From Marinobacter sp. (lineage in GTDB: Bacteria; Pseudomonadota; Gammaproteobacteria; Pseudomonadales; Oleiphilaceae), in contig JAIUMV010000020.1 in the NCBI GenBank assembly GCA_022565395.1, positions 1-62,850 of the forward strand: a stretch of DNA of 62,850 nucleotides, read 5' to 3'. This document shows positions 34,607 to 44,710 of the stretch, one piece after another. Each line of letters starts with the position of its first letter. The stretch's first letter is position 1. Below the pieces are notes generated by a model. It was not told the DNA's origin, searched no databases, and worked only from the letters and a program-made list of their open reading frames with translations. The translations under genes were made by a program, and so were the position numbers.

Positions 34607-35570
34607 CCGCAAGCGCCTCACCGCTGCCCCGCTGCCAACTCAAGAGATGGGCAGACTCCCGCAACCGCGTCAACCAGGCCAGGGTTTCACTGGGCAACTC
34701 GCCAAAGTGGGTGCGGTATACGGAGGCAAAACGGCCGAGATGGGAAAAGCCCTGATTGGCGGCATGCCAGGACACCCCCGCGTGCTCCGCCAGACAGTCC
34801 ACCAGCCCATGCCGCGCTCTTATCAGCCGCAACCGCTGATAGCAGCGATAAGGAGACATACCCAGGGTTGATTTCATCAGGTAGAACAGGCTGCGCTCAC
34901 TCATGGCCGCATCCCGTGCCAGCCTGACGAGGTCGAAATCACCATGGGATTGCCGTTCAATCAATGCCAGTACACGGGCCAGTCTGCGATCTGTGCTGCC
35001 GGGTACCCAGTGCCCTGGAGGAGAACCTCCAGACTCCAGATAAGTCAGAAACTGCTCCGAACGCGCTATCGCCTCACCATGATCGGCGGCAAAACGCACT
35101 GACAGCAGATAAGCCTCAACGTCTGCCGCCAACGCGCTGGCGCTGAGCCCCATGGCATGCTCGGGCACAGTGTCATCCCACTGTACCCAAAGCAGATCCA
35201 GAGGTTCTGCGCTAGTCAGACTGACATCCTGACCGTGGTGCAACCAGTTAATCTGGCCGGGATGCAAGGTGACGGGCGGCGTTTGCCCAGTGTTTACCTG
35301 CAAGGTGCCACTGCGGCATACCAGAAGCGATAAAAAGCCCGGAGCGGCGCACTGGAGACTGACGCGGGTCTGCAGCTGCAAACAGGCAATCCGGCGCCTG
35401 TTCAGTGCCAGGGTCCCCAGCCAACCACGCAGGTAGGCGGGGCTGGCAGCGGAGAAGGAGGCCTGGCATCGCAGCAAGGCAGCACTGGCCAGAGCCCAGT
35501 CTCGCTGGCATGGATTACTAATGCGGGCATAGGCCTGCATATCGCCACGCGCACTTCCAGAATCCGACAA
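34557..35570 (-). CDS. AraC-family transcriptional regulator
   Basis: A 337-residue regulator with an N-terminal ligand/oligomerisation domain of the AraC-binding-like type (PPVTLHPGQINWLHHG cupin-like strand) and a C-terminal AraC HTH (about 210-305: FDLVRLARDAAMSERSLFYL, then SWHAANQGFSHLGRFASVYR). The target is unknown; no obvious operon partner lies upstream. The frame starts with TTG preceded by GGGGG; an ATG 30 bases downstream (35540) is an alternative. The gene is divergent from the Aer-like receptor. Confidence 0.85.
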   Translation of the reverse strand: MSDSGSARGDMQAYARISNPCQRDWALASAALLRCQASFSAASPAYLRGWLGTLALNRRRIACLQLQTRVSLQCAAPGFLSLLVCRSGTLQVNTGQTPPVTLHPGQINWLHHGQDVSLTSAEPLDLLWVQWDDTVPEHAMGLSASALAADVEAYLLSVRFAADHGEAIARSEQFLTYLESGGSPPGHWVPGSTDRRLARVLALIERQSHGDFDLVRLARDAAMSERSLFYLMKSTLGMSPYRCYQRLRLIRARHGLVDCLAEHAGVSWHAANQGFSHLGRFASVYRTHFGELPSETLAWLTRLRESAHLLSWQRGSGEALAVSKNPGLFDVVPTQCE

Positions 35571-35816
35571 ATGTCACCCCCGTTAACGTGGGTACTCTTT
35601 TATCGGAATCACACCCCTTGGCGATAGCCAGAAACTGCAAAATGTCAAAAAACCATAAGCAGGTTTAAACAAGTCTTGATCCAGATCAAAATATGATCAG
35701 GGGGTCCTCAATTGCAATAACTGGCTATACGAGACCAAAAAGGTGACGGATAGTTGAAGCACCGCCTCTTCAATACTTCCAACAAAAACCAGAGTGCGTG
35801 CTGCGAGAGAGTCACC

Positions 35817-37493
35817 ATGCGAAAAACCGGCCCCGTCACCCAGCAGGAGCTGGATTACCCCAGCGACTTCAACCTCATCACCACCACTGATCTGGACAGC
35901 CGCATTACCGCCGCCAATCAGGAGTTTCTTGAGGTCGCTGGCTATCAGCTTCATGAGCTTATGGGGCAGCCCCATAACATGATCCGTCACCCGGACATGC
36001 CCCAACAGGCCTTTGCCAATCTCTGGCAAAGTATCGAACAGGGCAATTGCTGGCGCGGGCTGGTAAAGAATCGCTGCAAGAACGGTGATCACTATTGGGT
36101 GGACGCTTTTGTCACCCCTATTCGCAAGCAGGGGCGGGTTGTGGAATATCAGTCCGTGCGCGTGCGGCCCGACAGGGCACAGGTGGCCAGAGCTGAAACC
36201 GTCTACCGTCACTGGCGGGCGGGCAATATGCCCAGGCGTTATCTGGCGCGGCCACCGGGCAACCTCATGCCCTGGCTGTTTGGCGGGCTGGCTGCAAGCG
36301 TCCTGGGGGCACTGGCCCTCAGCCCGTTGGGGATAGGCGCTGCCCTGGCGTGGCCCCTGCTGGTTGCGCTGATCATCGCCGGCCATCTGTGGCACAGCCG
36401 GGATATTCGTGCCCTGGCCATCCAGTGTGCCGCTCACACCCATCCCGCCATGCCGTACATCTATACCGGTCGCCGCGGTCTGGGCGCCTGGCTGGCTTTC
36501 GAACAGCAGACACGCAACACCATGCTACGGGCGGTATCTGCCCGCATGTACAACAATGTCGGCACTCTGCAGGAGCACAAGTCACGCACCGTAAACTGGG
36601 TAAACCAGGCCCAACACAGTGTGCTGCAGCAAAAAGAAGATCTGCAGACCATGGGCGTCGCCTTTCGCGAACTGAACCAGAGCGTGCATCGCATTAATGA
36701 GCTGGCCCTGCAGACCCATCAGGCCACCGAGCACGTCAAGGGCGCGGCGCAGTTCTGCGAACAGCAAATGGCCGACGCCTCCCAAAACATCGGCAGCCTG
36801 TTCCGCGATCTGGAGGCCGCCAGCCAGCAGGTGGCGTCACTGGCAGAGAAAAGCGCCCACATTGGCAGCGTGCTTGAGGTGATCAGTGGCATCGCGGAAC
36901 AAACCAATCTGCTTGCCCTGAACGCCGCCATTGAGGCGGCCCGGGCTGGCGAGCAGGGACGAGGCTTTGCAGTGGTGGCGGATGAGGTTCGGGCCCTGGC
37001 TAACCGCACCCACGACTCCACACGACAGATCGCAGACACCATCGCCAGTCTGCAGCAGGAAACCCGGGCCACCGTCGCCACCATTGGCCAGGGCGCGGCA
37101 ACATCCGATGCCGCCGTAAGCGCTACCCGGCAGGCCTCAGAGGCCCTGCGTGAAACCCTCACTGGCGTTACCCGCATCAGCGGATACGCGGCGGATGTGG
37201 CCGCCGCAACGGAGCAGCAATCTGCCCTGAGTGGCCAGGTGAACAGCCAGGCGGAACACTTGCTAAGCCTCTGCAACAACTCTGCGGACAGCAGTGCTCA
37301 TGCCCGCGATGAAGCTGACGCCCTGGCCGCCAGCGTGGATCAGGCGTACCTGTTATCCGCCCACTTCCTTCAGATGCTCTGCTACCGCTGCGCCAAGGAT
37401 GGGCTACGAGGCGCGCCCGCCGCTGAGAGCATCAAACAGCCTGAAACCCAACCCGCAAAACAGTTGCTGCAACCCGCCGAAGCCAGTACCTGA
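35817..37493 (+). CDS. aer: Aer-like PAS-containing chemoreceptor
   Basis: A 558-residue receptor for energy or oxygen taxis. The N-terminal PAS domain (about 20-110) has [10 protein letters not shown], the Aer signature around the FAD pocket. A membrane hairpin is at about 151-192 ([20 protein letters not shown] then [16 protein letters not shown]), and the C-terminal signalling domain includes [18 protein letters not shown]. Both termini should be cytoplasmic. The ATG at 35817 is preferred over an upstream TTG in frame. Likely feeds the CheA/CheW system encoded elsewhere. Confidence 0.9.
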   Translation: MRKTGPVTQQELDYPSDFNLITTTDLDSRITAANQEFLEVAGYQLHELMGQPHNMIRHPDMPQQAFANLWQSIEQGNCWRGLVKNRCKNGDHYWVDAFVTPIRKQGRVVEYQSVRVRPDRAQVARAETVYRHWRAGNMPRRYLARPPGNLMPWLFGGLAASVLGALALSPLGIGAALAWPLLVALIIAGHLWHSRDIRALAIQCAAHTHPAMPYIYTGRRGLGAWLAFEQQTRNTMLRAVSARMYNNVGTLQEHKSRTVNWVNQAQHSVLQQKEDLQTMGVAFRELNQSVHRINELALQTHQATEHVKGAAQFCEQQMADASQNIGSLFRDLEAASQQVASLAEKSAHIGSVLEVISGIAEQTNLLALNAAIEAARAGEQGRGFAVVADEVRALANRTHDSTRQIADTIASLQQETRATVATIGQGAATSDAAVSATRQASEALRETLTGVTRISGYAADVAAATEQQSALSGQVNSQAEHLLSLCNNSADSSAHARDEADALAASVDQAYLLSAHFLQMLCYRCAKDGLRGAPAAESIKQPETQPAKQLLQPAEAST

Positions 37494-37603
37494 ACCGCCG
37501 GGATGGCTTCGGCAAATGCCTACCCCCAAGGGACCTGCCAAGGTGCCCCGGGTCTCCTATACTGCCACTATCCCCACCCATCCGGAGACCCGAGCCTGCC
37601 ACC

Positions 37604-38899
37604 ATGGATATCACCAAGAATCACCGTTATGCCATCAACCTTAACGTACGCGGCATTCAGCCTTCTGCCACTCTGCGCATTAACGAGCTGAGCAACCAGC
37701 TCCGGGCCGAAGGCAAGGACATCATCAAGCTGGGGCTGGGGCAGTCGCCATTTCCGGTGCCGGAGCGGGTCGTGGCAGCACTGCAGGCCCATGCCCATGA
37801 AAAAGACTACCTGCCAGTCAAAGGTCTGAAGGCACTGCGGGAATCCATTGCCGGCTACATCAACCGTACCGAGCGCATGCGCTGCACCTGGGAGGATGTA
37901 CTCATCGGCCCGGGCTCCAAAGAGCTGCTTTTTATCCTGCAGCTGGCCTATTACGGTGACCTGCTGATACCCCGGCCCAGCTGGGTGTCCTACGCGCCTC
38001 AGGCCCGGATTATAGGCCGCTCGGTGCACTGGCTGCCCACCCATGCCGAAAACAACTGGCAGCTCACCGCCGAGGAGCTGGATATCATCTGCCGTGATGA
38101 CCCATCACGGCCCCGCATCCTGATCCTCAACTACCCTTCCAACCCCACGGGCTGCACCTACGCCGATGACCAACTGCTGGCCATTGCCAATGTCGCCCGC
38201 AAGTACAACCTGATCCTGCTGTCTGACGAGATCTACGGTGAAGTGCACTTCGAGGGCAGACACAAGTCCATTGCCCGCTACTACCCGGAAGGCACCATTA
38301 TCAGCACCGGCATGAGCAAATGGCTGGGTGCCGGTGGTTGGCGCCTGGGTACTTTTATCTTCCCCGCTGAGCTGCGCCCCCTGCAGGAGGCCATGGCCAT
38401 CATTGCCAGCGAGACCTTCACCGCCACCAGTGCCCCTATCCAGTATGCAGCGGTTACCGCCTTTGACGGCGGCGAGGACATTGATGCGTACCTGCACCAG
38501 TCACGGCGGGTACTGAAAGTGGTGGGTGAATACATCCACCGCCGTTTGACGGAGATGAAGGCCGAGGTACAGAAACCGGAGGGCGCCTTCTACCTGCTGC
38601 CGGACTTCAGCCATTACCGGGATGCCCTGGCGGCACGGGATATCAAAACCAGCCAAGCCTTCTGCCAGCAGCTGCTGGCGGATACCGGCATTGCCATCCT
38701 GCCCGGCAGTGACTTCGGCTTTGTCCCGGACCAGCTCAATGCCCGGCTGGCCTTTGTGGACTTTGACGGCACCGCAGCGCTGGCGCTGGCAGGGGGCGAG
38801 TATGGCGATCAGCTGCTGGATGATCGCTTTGTGGCAGAGGCGGCACCACGCATTGTCCTGGCGATGGACAAGCTGGACGCCTGGTTAAGGGGCCTGTAA
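37604..38899 (+). CDS. Class I/II pyridoxal-phosphate aminotransferase
   Basis: A 431-residue fold type I enzyme. PLP-binding signs are NYPSNPTG (substrate loop), LSDEIYGEVHF (Asp binding the pyridine N) and the Schiff-base lysine in STGMSKWLGAGGWRLG. It resembles the aspartate/aromatic-amino-acid aminotransferase group used in many amino-acid pathways; the specific substrate cannot be told. The ATG has no strong Shine-Dalgarno. It is followed after 25 bp by an inositol-phosphatase family gene, so the two may be cotranscribed. Confidence 0.88.
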   Translation: MDITKNHRYAINLNVRGIQPSATLRINELSNQLRAEGKDIIKLGLGQSPFPVPERVVAALQAHAHEKDYLPVKGLKALRESIAGYINRTERMRCTWEDVLIGPGSKELLFILQLAYYGDLLIPRPSWVSYAPQARIIGRSVHWLPTHAENNWQLTAEELDIICRDDPSRPRILILNYPSNPTGCTYADDQLLAIANVARKYNLILLSDEIYGEVHFEGRHKSIARYYPEGTIISTGMSKWLGAGGWRLGTFIFPAELRPLQEAMAIIASETFTATSAPIQYAAVTAFDGGEDIDAYLHQSRRVLKVVGEYIHRRLTEMKAEVQKPEGAFYLLPDFSHYRDALAARDIKTSQAFCQQLLADTGIAILPGSDFGFVPDQLNARLAFVDFDGTAALALAGGEYGDQLLDDRFVAEAAPRIVLAMDKLDAWLRGL

Positions 38900-38924
38900 T
38901 CTCGGCCCCGGAGGAGCCCTTACC

Positions 38925-39740
38925 ATGAGCCAGTTACACAGTATCGCCGAATTTGCCGAACAGCTTGCCCGCCAGGCGGGTGAGCTGATTATGCGGGAGC
39001 GTAACGAGAACACCCTGCGCACCGACTACAAGCACCAGACCGAACTGGTCACCCACGCGGATATACTGGCGGACCAGTTCATTACCGGCGAGATCCGCAA
39101 GCGCTTTCCCGACCATCGCATCCTCTCCGAGGAAGCCATGCCGGACCTGCGTCAGGCTGAGGAGCTGGACACGCCCCTGTGGATCATTGATCCCATCGAC
39201 GGCACGGTGAACTACGCCTATGGCCATCCGCAGGTGGCCGTCTCCATCGCTTATGCCGAGCGGGGGCAGGTACAGGTCGGTATCGTGCACGCCCCCTTTG
39301 CCAGTGAAACCTTCACCGCCATTAAAGGCGAAGGTGCGCGGCTGAACGGTCAGCCCATCCGCCACAGTGGTGCCACTGACCCAAGACAGGCGCTGTTTGC
39401 CACCGGCTTCCCCTACACCAAAGACAATCTGGCCCCCCTGCTACGCCGCCTGGATGCCATGATTCACACCTGTCGTGATCTGCGACGCATCGGCTCCGCC
39501 GCCCTCGACATCTGCTGGGTCGCCTGCGGCCGGCTGGACATCTACTACGAAACCGTCAGCCCCTGGGACTTCGCCGCCGCCCGCCTGATCGCGCAGGAAG
39601 CCGGCGCCCGGGCCGGGCACTTTTCTGCCGTGCCTGGCGGTTATCCGGAGGATTTGTGGGGGCAGGATATCGTCATTACCGCGCCCGCCCTGTTTGACAA
39701 GATTCAAAAGCTACTGTCAGAGAGTTCGCGGCAGCCCTGA
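38925..39740 (+). CDS. Inositol monophosphatase family phosphatase
   Basis: A 271-residue metal-dependent phosphatase. Family motifs are EEAMPD (metal ligand), DPIDGTVNYAYG and the C-terminal WDFAAARLIAQEAGA. It could be a SuhB-type inositol phosphatase, a CysQ-like bisphosphate nucleotidase or a histidinol-phosphate phosphatase of this fold; none is fixed by the motifs. GGAGGAG precedes the ATG. It follows an aminotransferase with a 25-bp gap. Confidence 0.85.
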   Translation: MSQLHSIAEFAEQLARQAGELIMRERNENTLRTDYKHQTELVTHADILADQFITGEIRKRFPDHRILSEEAMPDLRQAEELDTPLWIIDPIDGTVNYAYGHPQVAVSIAYAERGQVQVGIVHAPFASETFTAIKGEGARLNGQPIRHSGATDPRQALFATGFPYTKDNLAPLLRRLDAMIHTCRDLRRIGSAALDICWVACGRLDIYYETVSPWDFAAARLIAQEAGARAGHFSAVPGGYPEDLWGQDIVITAPALFDKIQKLLSESSRQP

Positions 39741-39748
39741 GAGACGCC

Positions 39749-40783
39749 TTACTGGAGTGGCCCCAGGCGGGCCTTGTAGGCCGGGGATACCCAGGTTAGC
39801 CAGTCACCGTTATTGCGTTCCAGTAGCACCACCATCAGGTCATTGGCAAGCGCCAGCTGTTGCGCCTGCCCTGGCCCGACTACCATCAAGGCGGTGGCCC
39901 AGGCATCTGCCAGGGTGTTGGACTCATGGAACATGGATACCGATGCCAGATTATGCTGGATCGGCTCGCCGGTTTGCGGGTCGATGGTGTGGGAATAGCG
40001 CACACCCTCGTGCTCGAAGTAATTACGGTAGTCACCGGATGTGGCCACCGTCAGGTCTTTCAGGGGTACCGCGTACTTGGCTTCGGGTACCAGGCTGTCT
40101 GGCATTTCAATGCCCACCCGCCAGGATACCCCCGGCGCCCGCTCACCGCGGGCAATCAGGTCACCGCCCAGGTTAACCATGTAGTGCTCTACTCCCTGGG
40201 CGTCCAGCCAGCGGCCAAGCTCATCCACGGCATAGCCTTTGGCAATACCTGACAGATCCACCAGCGCATCCCGCAAGCGGCGGGCGCTGCGAGTCTCCGG
40301 GTCCAGCTCCAGATACTGGTAGCCGGTCTGCGCCAGCCGCTCGGCCAGCAACTCGGCGTCCGGCCGTTTGGTGGGCCGGGCTTCAGGGCCGAAACTCCAG
40401 AGATTCACCAGTCCGCCCACGGTCATATCAAAAGCGCCGTCACTGGCCTGGGCCACCTGCTGCCCCTTCTCCAGCACCGTAAACAGGCCGGGCGACACCT
40501 GCACCCATTCACCCAGGGGTGCCCGATTGAAACGCATCAGCTCGGAATCCGGCTTGTAGGTAGACATGCTCATGTCCACCTCATCCATGACCTGCCGCAG
40601 GCCCACCCGGAAGGCGTCCAGTTCGCTGTCACTGTAGGGGCCAATCACGATGATCTGGTAGAAGGTGCCGAAGATGCGCCCCTCCAGAGTTGACCGTTTG
40701 TACTGGCTCTCACTCTGGGAGCAGGCGGTCAGCAGCAGTGCCAGTGCCAGCAGCAGGGGTAGACGAAACAGTGCAACAGTCAT
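39749..40783 (-). CDS. apbE: FAD:protein FMN transferase (ApbE)
   Basis: A 344-residue periplasmic lipoprotein (lipobox LTAC, Cys21). It transfers FMN from FAD onto a Thr of target proteins such as Nqr/Rnf subunits. Family residues include DLSGIAKGYAVDELGRW, YMVNLGGDLIARG and the YSHTIDPQTGEP segment. GGAG precedes the ATG. It is downstream of slmA on the same strand with a short gap; the target respiratory complex is not in the window. Confidence 0.92.
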   Translation of the reverse strand: MTVALFRLPLLLALALLLTACSQSESQYKRSTLEGRIFGTFYQIIVIGPYSDSELDAFRVGLRQVMDEVDMSMSTYKPDSELMRFNRAPLGEWVQVSPGLFTVLEKGQQVAQASDGAFDMTVGGLVNLWSFGPEARPTKRPDAELLAERLAQTGYQYLELDPETRSARRLRDALVDLSGIAKGYAVDELGRWLDAQGVEHYMVNLGGDLIARGERAPGVSWRVGIEMPDSLVPEAKYAVPLKDLTVATSGDYRNYFEHEGVRYSHTIDPQTGEPIQHNLASVSMFHESNTLADAWATALMVVGPGQAQQLALANDLMVVLLERNNGDWLTWVSPAYKARLGPLQ

Positions 40784-40801
40784 GGGTAACTCCGCAAATT
40801 G

Positions 40802-41407
40802 CTAAACGTGTTCAGGTTGGTCATGCCAAAGGCCAGCCGCCAGCGCGGGCCAGCTATCCTGCCACTCCTTGCTGGGCAGGTGCTCATAGCTGGAGCGGGT
40901 GAAGCGCTGGATGCGCCCTTCCAGAAACGTCATCAACCACTCTGCCGCCCGGGTGGCACTGGGGGTTGGCCGCAAGCCCTGGCGGATTTCCCCCTCCTTC
41001 AGAATCTGGCGGACCTGGGTTTCCAGCCGCTCAAAAAACTGGGAGGCCCGTCGGCGCAGGCTGGCATCCTCGCCCATCAGGGCCTCACCGTTAAGTACCC
41101 GGCACAAGCCAGGGTTGCGCTCGGCAAACACCAGCACCAGCTCACCCAGCTGCCGCAATCGCTGGCGAGGGTCGTCCTGCTCTTGCAGGATGGTCTGGCA
41201 GCGGCTGAACACCGCCTCCTCAGCAAACTCGATCAACGCCTCAAACATCTTGCGCTTGCTGGGAAAATGGCGATACAACGCCGCCTCCGTCACCCCCACG
41301 GAACGGGCCAGGCCGGCCGTGGTAATACGGGCACCGGGGTCGGTTTCAAGCAGTTCGACCAAGGCATGAAGAATCGCCTCACGACGGCTGGTTTTCTGGT
41401 TGGTCAT
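40802..41407 (-). CDS. slmA: Nucleoid occlusion factor SlmA
   Basis: A 201-residue TetR-fold DNA-binding protein that blocks FtsZ assembly over the chromosome. The HTH is RITTAGLARSVGVTEAALYR, immediately followed by HFPSKRKMFEALIEF, which matches E. coli SlmA nearly word for word, as does AERNPGLCRVLNGEALM. It sits about 130 bp downstream of thiG, with an inverted-repeat element between. Likely the first gene of a short slmA-apbE unit. Confidence 0.9.
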   Translation of the reverse strand: MTNQKTSRREAILHALVELLETDPGARITTAGLARSVGVTEAALYRHFPSKRKMFEALIEFAEEAVFSRCQTILQEQDDPRQRLRQLGELVLVFAERNPGLCRVLNGEALMGEDASLRRRASQFFERLETQVRQILKEGEIRQGLRPTPSATRAAEWLMTFLEGRIQRFTRSSYEHLPSKEWQDSWPALAAGLWHDQPEHV

Positions 41408-41436
41408 AGGGTTTCAGCGCTTTATTTTTTATTTTA

Positions 41437-41531
41437 GCCGCGGAAGAACGCGGAAGAACGCGGACAAAAAACAAAAACCAAAATCTTTTTTAGTTAGTTT
41501 CTTTCCGCGTTCTTCCGCGTTCTTCCGCGGC
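41437..41531. repeat. 28-bp inverted repeat with GCGGAAGAAC units
   Basis: Perfect 28-base arms (41437-41464 and 41504-41531) around a 39-base AT-rich loop. Each arm contains short direct repeats of CGCGGAAGAA. The whole element could form a large hairpin between thiG and slmA. A degenerate single-arm copy is at 21298-21330, so this is a dispersed repeat family of the genome. Confidence 0.8.
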
Positions 41532-41544
41532 CAATCGATGTTTT

Positions 41545-42345
41545 TTAGAAGAAAGTCCCGTCCAGCGGCGAGGACGCGCTGGCGTAGAGTTTCTTGGGCA
41601 TCCGGCCCGCCAGGTAAGCGTCACGGCCCGCTTCGATGGCGGCGCTCATGGCGCGGGCCATGCGGATCGGGTCGCCTGCCTCGGCAATGGCGGTATTCAT
41701 CAGTACGCCATCACAGCCCAGCTCCATGGCAATGGCCGCATCGGATGCGGTGCCGACACCGGCATCCACCAGCACCGGCACTTTGGCATTTTCCACAATC
41801 AGGCGGATATTGTAGCGGTTCTGGATACCCAGGCCGGAGCCGATGGGCGCCCCCAGCGGCATGATGGCTACACAGCCCATGTCTTCCAGTCGCTGGCACA
41901 GCAAGATGTCGTCGGTACAGTAAACCATCACGTCAAACCCGTCCTTGACCAGCTCTTCAGCGGCAATAAGGGTTTCCGTCATGTTCGGGTAGAGGGTCTT
42001 GTGCTCTCCCAGCACTTCCAGCTTGACCAGGTTATGGCCATCCAGCAGCTCACGGGCCAGTTTGCAGGTGCGTACCGCATCCTTGGCGGTGTAACAGCCC
42101 GCGGTGTTGGGCAGGATGGTGTAACGGTCCGGCGAGATCACATCCAGCAGGTTGGGTTCGTCCGGGTTCTGGCCAATATTGGTGCGGCGGACTGCCACCG
42201 TAACGATTTCAGCGCCGCTGGCGGCGATGGCATCACGGGTTTCATCCATATCCTTGTACTTGCCAGTACCCACCAGCAGGCGGGACTGATACGTCTTGCC
42301 CGCAATCATCAGGGGCTTATCCTGGGGAAGCTGTCGTTGCGTCAT
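41545..42345 (-). CDS. thiG: Thiazole synthase ThiG
   Basis: A 266-residue (beta/alpha)8 enzyme that builds the thiazole phosphate of thiamine from 1-deoxyxylulose 5-phosphate, dehydroglycine and ThiS-thiocarboxylate. The catalytic Lys is in [24 protein letters not shown] and [13 protein letters not shown] form the phosphate/barrel blocks. AGGATC precedes the ATG. It follows thiS on the same strand with a gap of 66 bp; no thiamine riboswitch was seen. Confidence 0.95.
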   Translation of the reverse strand: MTQRQLPQDKPLMIAGKTYQSRLLVGTGKYKDMDETRDAIAASGAEIVTVAVRRTNIGQNPDEPNLLDVISPDRYTILPNTAGCYTAKDAVRTCKLARELLDGHNLVKLEVLGEHKTLYPNMTETLIAAEELVKDGFDVMVYCTDDILLCQRLEDMGCVAIMPLGAPIGSGLGIQNRYNIRLIVENAKVPVLVDAGVGTASDAAIAMELGCDGVLMNTAIAEAGDPIRMARAMSAAIEAGRDAYLAGRMPKKLYASASSPLDGTFF

Positions 42346-42411
42346 AGTGATCCTGTTGGTTTGTTCAGGCGTTGTCAGCGCTGTTCAGTCGTGCCAATAG
42401 CCGATCAGCGG

Positions 42412-42612
42412 TCAACCGCCACCAATGGCATGCACCACTTCCACCCGGTCACCGGGCTGGAGGATATGGCTGTCATGCTGGCTGCGGGGCACAATATCTT
42501 CGTTCACTTCTACGGCCACCCGACGGCCACGGATGGCCAGCTGGTCCAGCAGGGTGGCCACGGTTGCCGAGTCCGGAACCTCCAGCAGGTCCCCGTTTAC
42601 CTGTAGCTGCAT
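42412..42612 (-). CDS. thiS: Sulfur carrier protein ThiS
   Basis: A 66-residue ubiquitin-fold protein that carries sulfur as a C-terminal thiocarboxylate. The required Gly-Gly end is present (HAIGGG). Typical pattern MQLQVNGDLLEVPDSATVAT and VEVNEDIVPR. AGGAG precedes the ATG. Only 2 bp separate it from the DUF423 gene, so it is in the same transcript. Confidence 0.92.
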   Translation of the reverse strand: MQLQVNGDLLEVPDSATVATLLDQLAIRGRRVAVEVNEDIVPRSQHDSHILQPGDRVEVVHAIGGG

Positions 42613-42614
42613 GG

Positions 42615-43028
42615 TTACTGCTCCTGTTGTTCACGACGCATCTGCTGCAGGCCAGCGGTGGCCAGCAGCCCCCAACCCACCATAAAACATACGCCCCCGA
42701 CCGGGGTGATGGGGCCGACCCAGCGGATCTCCGTCAGCACCAGCAGATACAGGCTGCCACTGAACATGAGGATGCCCGCCAGGAAAAAACCTGCCGCCAG
42801 CCCCAGCAGGCGCCGGGACAACCGCTGCATGGCCAGTAGCGCCACCAGCACCAGGGCCACACTGTGTGTCATCTGATAACTGACGCCGGTCTGAAACACC
42901 TCCAGTGAGCGCTCACTGACCAGGCTACGCAGACCATGGGCACCAAAGGCGCCGGCAGCAACAGCCAGCAGCGCCAGCAGGGCACCCGCCATCAACGGCC
43001 AACGCAAGGGGCGGTCATCAGCAGTCAC
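42615..43028 (-). CDS. DUF423 membrane protein
   Basis: A 137-residue inner-membrane protein with four hydrophobic segments, of the DUF423 (YgdD-like) family: GAFGAHGL near the N terminus and SGSLYLLVLT in the third segment are landmarks. No function is known. It starts with GTG and overlaps the apaH end by 11 bp, so it is translated from the same message. Confidence 0.88.
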   Translation of the reverse strand: MTADDRPLRWPLMAGALLALLAVAAGAFGAHGLRSLVSERSLEVFQTGVSYQMTHSVALVLVALLAMQRLSRRLLGLAAGFFLAGILMFSGSLYLLVLTEIRWVGPITPVGGVCFMVGWGLLATAGLQQMRREQQEQ

Positions 43029-43818
43029 AATGGGTTTTCTCCCCGCTATCCAGATTCATGATGGTGAGGGCGCCACCCCAGACACAGCCTGTGTCCAGGC
43101 CGATAAACTGGTCACTGCCAGTCTGGCCTTCCAACGCCGCCCAATGGCCAAAGATAATACGGCTGTCATCCGGGCGGGGAAAGCTGAACCAGGGCTGATA
43201 GCCAGCCGGGGCATCGTCGGCAGACTCTTTGGTGGCCAGCTCCAGTTGCCCGTCAGCAGCGATAAAACGCATGCGGGTAAAATAATTGGTGATCACCCGC
43301 CAGCGATCCATACCCGTAAGGGCGGGGTCCCAGACAGCCGGCAGATTGCCGTACATGCCCTGAAAGTAGCTCTGTGCCTCGGGGCCGCGGATGATGCCTT
43401 CCAGCTCTCTGGCCAGGGCCACCGCCGTGGGTATATCCCAGATGTGAGGGACACCGGCATGACTCATCAGCAGGTTACGGGCTGGATCATACACGCACAG
43501 GTGTTGCTGCTGCAGCCAGGCGACCAGTTCGGCGCAATCCGGGGCGTCCACAATATCCTGCAGGGTATCTTTGCGGCGAACCTTGTGACCACCCAGAGCG
43601 ACCGCCAGCAGGTGCAGGTCATGATTACCCAATACCACCACTGCCGAGCTGCCCAGATCATGGATATAGCGCAGGGTTTGCAGGGAGGAAGGGCCGCGAT
43701 TGATTAAATCACCCGCCACCCAGAGCCGGTCCCGGGAAGCAGAAAAACCTACCCGATCCAGCACCGCCAGCAAGCGGTCATAGCAGCCCTGAATGTCACC
43801 GATGGCGTAGTCGGTCAT
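43018..43818 (-). CDS. apaH: Diadenosine tetraphosphatase ApaH
   Basis: A 266-residue calcineurin-fold phosphatase that splits Ap4A into two ADP and also removes NpnN caps from RNA. Metal-binding motifs are visible: GDIQGC, GDLINRGP and GNHD, with His in SHAGVPH. GGAG precedes the ATG. It follows ksgA by 23 bp. The usual apaG between ksgA and apaH is absent. Confidence 0.94.
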   Translation of the reverse strand: MTDYAIGDIQGCYDRLLAVLDRVGFSASRDRLWVAGDLINRGPSSLQTLRYIHDLGSSAVVVLGNHDLHLLAVALGGHKVRRKDTLQDIVDAPDCAELVAWLQQQHLCVYDPARNLLMSHAGVPHIWDIPTAVALARELEGIIRGPEAQSYFQGMYGNLPAVWDPALTGMDRWRVITNYFTRMRFIAADGQLELATKESADDAPAGYQPWFSFPRPDDSRIIFGHWAALEGQTGSDQFIGLDTGCVWGGALTIMNLDSGEKTHCDC

Positions 43819-43841
43819 CTGCTGGCTCCGTTGGTCTGACG

Positions 43842-44675
43842 TTAAGCATCAACATCCGCAGGGGCGGCATTGTTACCTGCGGTCACATGATCGGCAATAC
43901 GTACATAGTCAGCCAGGCTAAGATTTTCCGGCCGCAGGTTGTCGTCGATACCCAGGGCCTGCAGCTGCTCCGCAGTCACCACACCGGCCAGGGCCTTACG
44001 CAGGGTTTTCCGACGCGCGTTGAAGGCGGTACGCACCACCCGCTGCAAGGTCGTCAGATCCTTGGCCGGATGCGGCAGGGTGTCATAGGGCACCAGCCGC
44101 ACAATGGCAGAATCCACTTTCGGTGCAGGCTTGAAGGCCCCCGGGCCCACTTCAAACAAAGGCTGCACCCGGCAGAAATACTGCGCCATGATACCCAGGC
44201 GACCGTAGTGATTGTCACCGGGCTGGGCCGCCAGCCGTTGCACCACCTCTTTTTGCAGCATGAAGTGCATGTCTTTCACCACACCGCGCTCCCCTCCCCC
44301 TTGCTCCAGCAAATGGAAAATCAGCGGCGTGGAGATGTTATAGGGCAGGTTGCCGACAATACGCAGGGGCTGGTCTGTCACCAGTTGGCGGAAGTCAAAC
44401 TTGAGGGCGTCGCCTTCATGGATGGTAAGGGCCGGATAATTGAAGAACTTGGTACGCAGCACCGGAATCAGGTCCCGGTCCAGTTCCACGACCTGCAACC
44501 GCGGGTTAACCGCCAGCAGCTCTTCCGTGAGGGCGCCAAGACCCGGGCCAATCTCAACCATGGTGTCATCAGGCTTGGGGCTGATACTGCGGACGATGCG
44601 TTCAATAACGCCAGGGTCATGAAGGAAGTTCTGACCAAATCGTTTACGGGCCTTATGGCCGGGCTGCTTACTCAC
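43842..44675 (-). CDS. ksgA: 16S rRNA dimethyladenosine transferase (KsgA/RsmA)
   Basis: A 277-residue SAM-dependent enzyme that dimethylates two adenines near the 3' end of 16S rRNA during 30S maturation. Key motifs are [10 protein letters not shown] at the N terminus, [13 protein letters not shown] (SAM) and NLPYNIS (catalytic). The frame is open 25 codons upstream to a TTG, with an ATG 24 bases upstream, but the GTG at 44675 is preceded by AGGA and gives the N terminus seen in Pseudomonas relatives. pdxA ends 36 bp upstream. Confidence 0.93.
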   Translation of the reverse strand: MSKQPGHKARKRFGQNFLHDPGVIERIVRSISPKPDDTMVEIGPGLGALTEELLAVNPRLQVVELDRDLIPVLRTKFFNYPALTIHEGDALKFDFRQLVTDQPLRIVGNLPYNISTPLIFHLLEQGGGERGVVKDMHFMLQKEVVQRLAAQPGDNHYGRLGIMAQYFCRVQPLFEVGPGAFKPAPKVDSAIVRLVPYDTLPHPAKDLTTLQRVVRTAFNARRKTLRKALAGVVTAEQLQALGIDDNLRPENLSLADYVRIADHVTAGNNAAPADVDA

Positions 44676-44710
44676 GTGCGGTCGTCCTGCTGAATGCATT
44701 TTGGGGCCGT

